64,000 nt of DNA from Calycina herbarum (lineage: Eukaryota; Ascomycota; Leotiomycetes; Helotiales; Pezizellaceae). A program made the position numbers and the translations under genes. Under the pieces are notes generated by a model. The model made no database searches. It saw nothing but the letters and a program-made list of their open reading frames with translations, and was not told where the DNA came from. The stretch spans positions 79,959 to 143,958 of the forward strand of contig LLEY01000157.1 of assembly GCA_001414485.1 (NCBI GenBank), written 5' to 3'. The first letter of the stretch is position 1. The number at the start of each line of letters is the position of its first letter. This document shows positions 59,016 to 64,000 of this stretch, one piece after another.

Positions 59016-59987
59016 GTTGAAAAACGTGGAATGAAGGAGCTATCAATTGATCGTCACGAAGAAGCAAAGAATTGAAAAAGAAAAAAAAAGAATGTGCAAG
59101 ACCCCCAAAACGAAAAAAGCAAGACACTGAAGTGTTATAAACCGCACCGAATCCGATACCATATAGTGTCAAAAGCTCACAATCAGAAAAGGATGCATGA
59201 AATATAAAAAAACAGCGGATTCCTCATGATATGACTGCAGCCACACTCCGTTTCAAGAAAGCGAAATAAAGATTCCTTTCCCTCCCCTAGCTCGGTAGAA
59301 GGATTGCCGGGTATGGAGGGCGCAGCCCTGTGAGACGGTAATCCCCACCTCATTCAAAGTAGTCGCGAATAAATAACCAGTTAGTTATGCTTACATCCGG
59401 CAGGATTCCATCTCACCTAACAGATCGTACCTGTCGATCTCACCTTAATTTAAGAATTGCTTGGGGTGTTACAGTATACAGCGGTTCGCTCACAGCTAAA
59501 TACGGGGCAATCCTCTGTGTAACGTAACGTATCGTATATTTTGGTGACGCATTAACATGCCCAAAATGTTCGAAACAACGAGCCTCTTGGTCAATCTTCC
59601 GAACCAATTAAATAATAATGATCTACTAAATTTACCCCAGATACCTCCGTTTCTCGCTCCTGGAGCCTTGCTGGATTCCCTTCCCCAAGCCCGCTGTAGA
59701 CGTGGGATTCCTACACTGCTCAGCCGGAGGATTAAGATGATGAGATACAGGCTACATGCACAGCCATGTTCCAATACTCGACGCCCATTTTCCATCCCAC
59801 TCGGGATTTACCTCAGATAACTACGAAATCGCGAACTAAGGTTTAAAGTTCTTGTTTTCCTTGCGACCGATGTTTTCGTCAAGTATCCACTGCTTCGGTT
59901 TCTTTTTTTCTCTTCAACAGTAAACGTACTGTAAAGGCATTACACTCATTTTCCCCATTCGCCTTTTAACAATCCTTTCATAACACG
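59016..59987. promoter_or_regulatory. Divergent promoter region of the wall protein and metallopeptidase
   Basis: The starts at 59015 (minus) and 59988 (plus) face away from each other. Homopolymer tracts (poly-A near 59080, CT-rich 59880-59920) precede the two genes. ORFs near 59500-59800 on both strands overlap and look like chance. Confidence 0.5.
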
Positions 59988-61219
59988 ATGCGTCTTTCAT
60001 TATTGTTCTTGTCCGTCGGCTTGACTAACCATGCCTTGGGAGTCAAGATGAGCGAACGATTTACTGTCTCGTCAACCTGCGATAACACAAAAATGGATGC
60101 GATGTTGACAGAATCAATCAGTATGACAGAAAACGCCATTGCAGCTCTCGATAAACTTCAGGGCTCGCTTTTATTCGCCAACAAGGAACTGGTGAACCTT
60201 ATAGAAGCAGCAGTTACTACGTGGGGAGTCACCTCGCCGGGTTTTCTCACCCGTTCGTTTGGTGCTGATGAAAAGGCGAGATTGAAGAAGGCACAAGGTA
60301 CGGAAATAATTCTCCTCCAGTGATCGCTTGTATCAGGACTAACAGATAAAAATAGACAAATACAAAACACTTCTAGCGGCCTTGAAAGATGGAACGAATA
60401 TGTCGCCGAGTCAAAACTACTTGTTCTGCGACTCGACTACATTGCAGTGGACAACCGTAAGTCTAGGCATCCATCCAATAACAGTGGAAGCATAACTGAC
60501 ACGAACATAGAAAGCAGTAGACATCTTTACAAAAGCTCCAGCAGACCAAACAATCGAAGATTACTGTACGTGGCCCCACACAACACATCAAATCAAAACT
60601 AACTCTTCACAGTCTCAAAAGTACAGACAGGTATAAAAGGGATCTGGAAAGACCCTGATAACAAAAACGGCGACGATTTCAACTGGATAGTTGACGAATA
60701 TAACGGTGGCCCTATGTGCGGACCAAAGGCAGCCGAAGCCATCACCTATCGCCAAAGTCCAAAGAGCATGTTCCTCTGTCCGTCGTTATTGGATGGCAAA
60801 ACATATAAAACAAGCATTGAGGGAAACAGAAAAGACACAGATAAGAAGATATGGGGGGACATCCAAAATATTCCGGGAGTTTTTATCCACGAGATGATGC
60901 ACTGGCTAGATTTGAAACCCGCCAGTGAGCATGGTATGTTTCTCCTCTCCCCAATGCTAGACCTCCTTTTCATGACAAGTCGGCTAATGCGAGACAAACA
61001 GTAACCGATGAAAAAATTGTTGACCCAGGAAGCGGAAAGCCAACAACGGCCTACGGCATGATGGCCGTTTGGCTGCTTGCTGGAAATTTGGACGGAGATA
61101 CTGGCAACGCAGGAAAGAAAGGAAACACGGTGACGAACGCAGATTCTTATCATGTATTTGCAACGATGGCTTATATCCCTGGGGCCGATTTCTTCCCCTT
61201 TGCTGAGCCAGAAAATTAG
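59988..61219 (+). CDS. Secreted zinc metallopeptidase, HExxH, M35/Lys-specific-like
   Basis: Five exons (59988-60297, 60356-60456, 60511-60565, 60613-60933, 61002-61219) give 334 residues. MRLSLLFLSVGLTNHALG is a signal peptide. The N-terminal half is helical and has few cysteines. The zinc motif IHEMMHW lies near residue 255. The downstream region contains VTDEKIVDPGSG, then NADSYHVFATMAY, the latter typical of the deuterolysin/Lys-specific (aspzincin) group. The third zinc ligand in that group is an Asp in GTxDxxY; the nearest match is PTTAYG, without Asp, so the ligand may come from the VTDEKIVD segment. An extracellular protease acting on host or environmental proteins is likely. Confidence 0.82.
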
Positions 61220-61678
61220 AACTTCATGTATATAGTTTATTGACCTTTGTTTTGTCAGCCTCAATATGAGACATACGTCCTTCAAAAGGTCCTCAATGTC
61301 TTGGTCCCGCAGTCACTGTGTTTAGTGTAGATATTTCGTCAACTCACAGAATTCAATCAGTTGCCCTGTAATCAAATTTAACGTGGGGTCGACCAGGAAA
61401 GGGATCTCTAAATTTTCGAACGAGTCTCTATGGTTGTGTTGCACCAATAGCAACTAAATCGTGGTTCGCTAGCAAGGACGGAAGGTAAAAGATTTTGCGG
61501 GCTCGTCGTTCCTTCCTCGTCACGCTTTTCCTTCAGACAATACTTACCTGGGTAAGTTGTTCATTCCTTGAACCTAGGTCAGGCAGTTGACAACTCACTA
61601 GAGCCAATCACAAAAAGTCACGAATAAACTTTCTCACTGGCTCCAATTGTCATCATCTTTCCTTCCTACCTATCCAAA
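61220..61678. other. Convergent 3' intergenic region
   Basis: Separates the metallopeptidase and P450, which converge. No ORF or repeat of interest. Confidence 0.5.
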
Positions 61679-63355
61679 CTACTTCTTTCCCTGAATAGGT
61701 AACACCCTAGCCCTCACACCCTCCGATTCCAGCCTCGCAAACCCAACATGAAAATCATGCTCAAACCTCACATCTCCAACATCCGTCTCAAAAAGCTCCA
61801 TCTCATACCTCGCCACAGCAGCAATACACAAAAACATCTCCGCATGAGCGAATCCCATCCCGATACAACTTCTCCCACCTTTATTAAAAGCCATTTGATA
61901 TTTCCTCCTCTCCATCCCTTCTTTCCCCATCCACCTCTCCGGGCGAAACTCCCAAGGCTCCGGGAAGATGCTTTCGTTAGTGTGTACCGAGAGTGTAGTT
62001 TCACTCATGGGTGTTCCTGGTGGGATTGAGTATTGTTTGTATTGTAATGTTTCTGTTGGTGCGATACGGCAGGTTCTGGTCGTTACACCGAAGGAGAGAC
62101 GATTTCCTTCGGCGATGCAGCCGCTAAGGTAGGAGAGTTGTTCTAGCTGCGTCCAAGTTGCTGTTTGAGGTAATGTTTGAAGTTCTTCTCGAACTCGGGA
62201 CATTACAGAGGGATTTTGGAGAAGGTAGAAGTGTGTTATTGCCAGTGATTTGGCGACGGAATCGGTTCCGGCCATGACAAGGAGAGTTCCCTCGTTCTCA
62301 AGTCTGTCGAGACTCTTTTCAGAAGCTGGTAAATCTTGGTTATCACGCAAATCATGAAATATCGATCGCCTTCCCTTTTCTCCATCGCTTCTATTCTCAC
62401 CGAGAACTTTTTCTATGTGTTCCCGGACATTCTACAGAACAGTCAGTCCACCCAGACGGTATCGGAAAGTGGTTGAGAAAACCCACCTGCGACAAAGCCA
62501 CCATATCATGTACACCCGGCGGCATAATATTCTTTGCCAAATAAAACGGTATCAAATCCAGCAGATCGAAGATCCAAGGGAAGTGCAGATTTATTTTAAT
62601 TCCCAAAAGAAGCTCAACCATATTCTTCCGTTGCACAGCAGCACGCTTCTCGTCTCCTAGAAGATTATCATCCTCGCCAAAGCAATAATTCGACACCACA
62701 CTACTGCACATCAGCACCACCCTCCCCAGATTTTGTTAGAAACTTACTCATTAGCAAACCCAAAATACAAATCTGAAATATTTATAGCCGTCTTATCTTT
62801 GGAGTGCTTTTCCACCACTTCACAAAGCTTAAGAGTCTTATCGCGAATAATCGGTTCAAAATCCACAATTTTCTTCTTACTAAAGGAGGGATTAAGTGCT
62901 TCGCGTCTTTTCCGATGCAACTCCCATTTGCTAGTCGCTCCGATGGCTCCTGGTAACTTCAAAGTCCTCATAAAAAATGAATATTTTTCACGATTCTTTG
63001 ATGCCGGGGCGTAAATTGTGTCTAGGAATGAGGGATCGTTGATGTGGATTTCCCATGGTGTGATGCGGATGATAGGGCCTGTGAAAAGCTCAGCATGAGG
63101 TATAGAAGGGATTGGGGGTTAAAAGGGAAAGGGGGATATGGGGGAGGGAGAGTTACCATATTGTTTATGTAATTCTTGGATATGGAATATGAATTTCCCG
63201 GGTTTTATCACGTCGTAGTAGAATTCGTACCAGGAGGTCAGGGCTGCGAGTTTGGGTCCGGGGATGTGGCTTATGGGACTGAAGAAGAGTCTCCAGAGGA
63301 TAGTGTAGGTAGTTGAAGCGATCGCTAGGGCGAGGAGGATTGTTATTAGGCCCAT
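61679..63355 (-). CDS. Cytochrome P450 monooxygenase
   Basis: Four exons (63355-63157, 63078-62748, 62703-62487, 62431-61679) give 499 residues, a normal fungal CYP length. The N-terminal helix ([18 protein letters not shown]) is a membrane anchor, followed by the hinge HIPGPKLA. The I-helix oxygen-binding motif reads AGTDSVA. The K-helix ExxR is EGNR, with FRPERW and the heme loop [17 protein letters not shown] (Cys ligand) near the C-terminus. The overall pattern resembles fungal secondary-metabolism P450s of the trichodiene-oxygenase type, but no substrate can be assigned. It would act at the ER with an NADPH reductase. No biosynthetic core enzyme is next to it in this window. Confidence 0.92.
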
Positions 63356-64000
63356 ATTTGCAAGTTTCGAACAAGATTAGAAATATTGAGGACATCGTGA
63401 AGTACCGTCAACACCGACAATACGCTAGTTGTTGGTTATGCAGGTAAGCAACGCGATCTGGGGCTTATTATTGGTCAGCTCGTGCTATGAGTGGTTCTGG
63501 TATAATTTTACGTACATGTTACCAACAATCACCCAAAACAATTATGCCTGAGGAGATAGCAAAATCAAGTTATTTGAGTAACAACTCGAAAGTAAATAGT
63601 AAGTTATCAGGGTTGAATTATCGTAAACCCTCCCATACATTTCCATTGTCTCAAATCATCTTGCACAATTTAATTATTGTGAATTAACTTCTGTCATATA
63701 AGGAGTAGACATCTATAGAAAGGGTGTAGTTATTTCAGGCAAGACAGGCTGTCCTAAGTCTCGGTTTTCATCGCTGTCGATTCGACCACAACAGCTCCTT
63801 TTTGGTTTGCTGAAAGGGATTCCTATTTTGAGGTCTTGTTCTGGTTGGTTGTTGGATTCAAAGTTTGGTAAGTGTATAAACATGGGAGGCCCAAAAATGA
63901 AGGGGGTGTATAGGTAGGAGATGAGGGATATGGATATGTCCCTTTATTTCGGCCAAGTCATAGCTCTCGGGTGTTGCTTCAGCAAACACTTTTTAGCACC
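63356..64000. promoter_or_regulatory. 5' flank of the P450 gene, no gene seen
   Basis: The interval upstream of the P450 start runs to the window edge. A short plus ORF at 63487 is not credible. Confidence 0.4.

Overview
The window looks like nuclear DNA of a filamentous ascomycete (Pezizomycotina). Genes carry several 45-80 bp GT-AG introns, the protein families are typically fungal (Zn2Cys6 regulator, Baeyer-Villiger monooxygenase, cytochrome P450, NB-ARC/NACHT proteins), and about 20 kb of AT-rich DNA shows the signature of repeat-induced point mutation (RIP). A leotiomycete is a reasonable guess, but the sequence alone does not prove it.

Left arm (1-23.3 kb): ordinary gene-rich DNA. After a 523-bp TIR element (648-1170) and a poorly resolved acidic protein come seven metabolic or regulatory genes: an AtuA-like DUF1446 protein, a GDXG alpha/beta-hydrolase, an acyl-CoA dehydrogenase, a Zn2Cys6 regulator, a classical SDR, a Baeyer-Villiger-type FAD monooxygenase and a PRISE-like enone reductase. 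Together they resemble a catabolic route for a terpenoid or cyclic ketone: alcohol oxidation, enone reduction, lactone formation, lactone opening, acyl-CoA oxidation. Two similar CGG-N10-CCG sites lie in the hydrolase/dehydrogenase promoter and upstream of the regulator. An unusual 1.6-kb array holds 11 copies of a 15-bp box (consensus GCGATGTGCAACAAA).

Middle (23.36-44.6 kb): nested, RIP-degraded transposons. A DNA transposon with TA target duplication and long TIRs (23359-40645) carries a DDE_3 transposase split by a Ty3/gypsy chromovirus (23979-31355, duplication ATAAA). It also contains an inverted LINE (33088-38582, 17-bp duplication) and an unrecognised reverse-strand ORF. The small element at 648-1170 shares its TIRs. 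Next to it is an integrase-type element split by a pogo/Fot element (41822-43673).

NLR section (44.6-56.4 kb): an NB-ARC/TPR gene lost its 5' part to the integrase element. It is also interrupted by three nested insertions (mariner-like, solo LTR, Tc1-like), each with recognisable ends. With the insertions and introns taken out, the frame from 44353 to 48812 is intact. Further right are a degenerate unidentified gene and a NACHT protein with a C-terminal subtilisin-like domain that appears catalytically dead and carries a frameshift.

Right arm (57-64 kb): a Ser/Thr-rich secreted wall-type protein, a secreted HExxH metallopeptidase and a complete cytochrome P450. Intron positions were inferred by eye, and most multi-exon models were checked for a coding length divisible by three.
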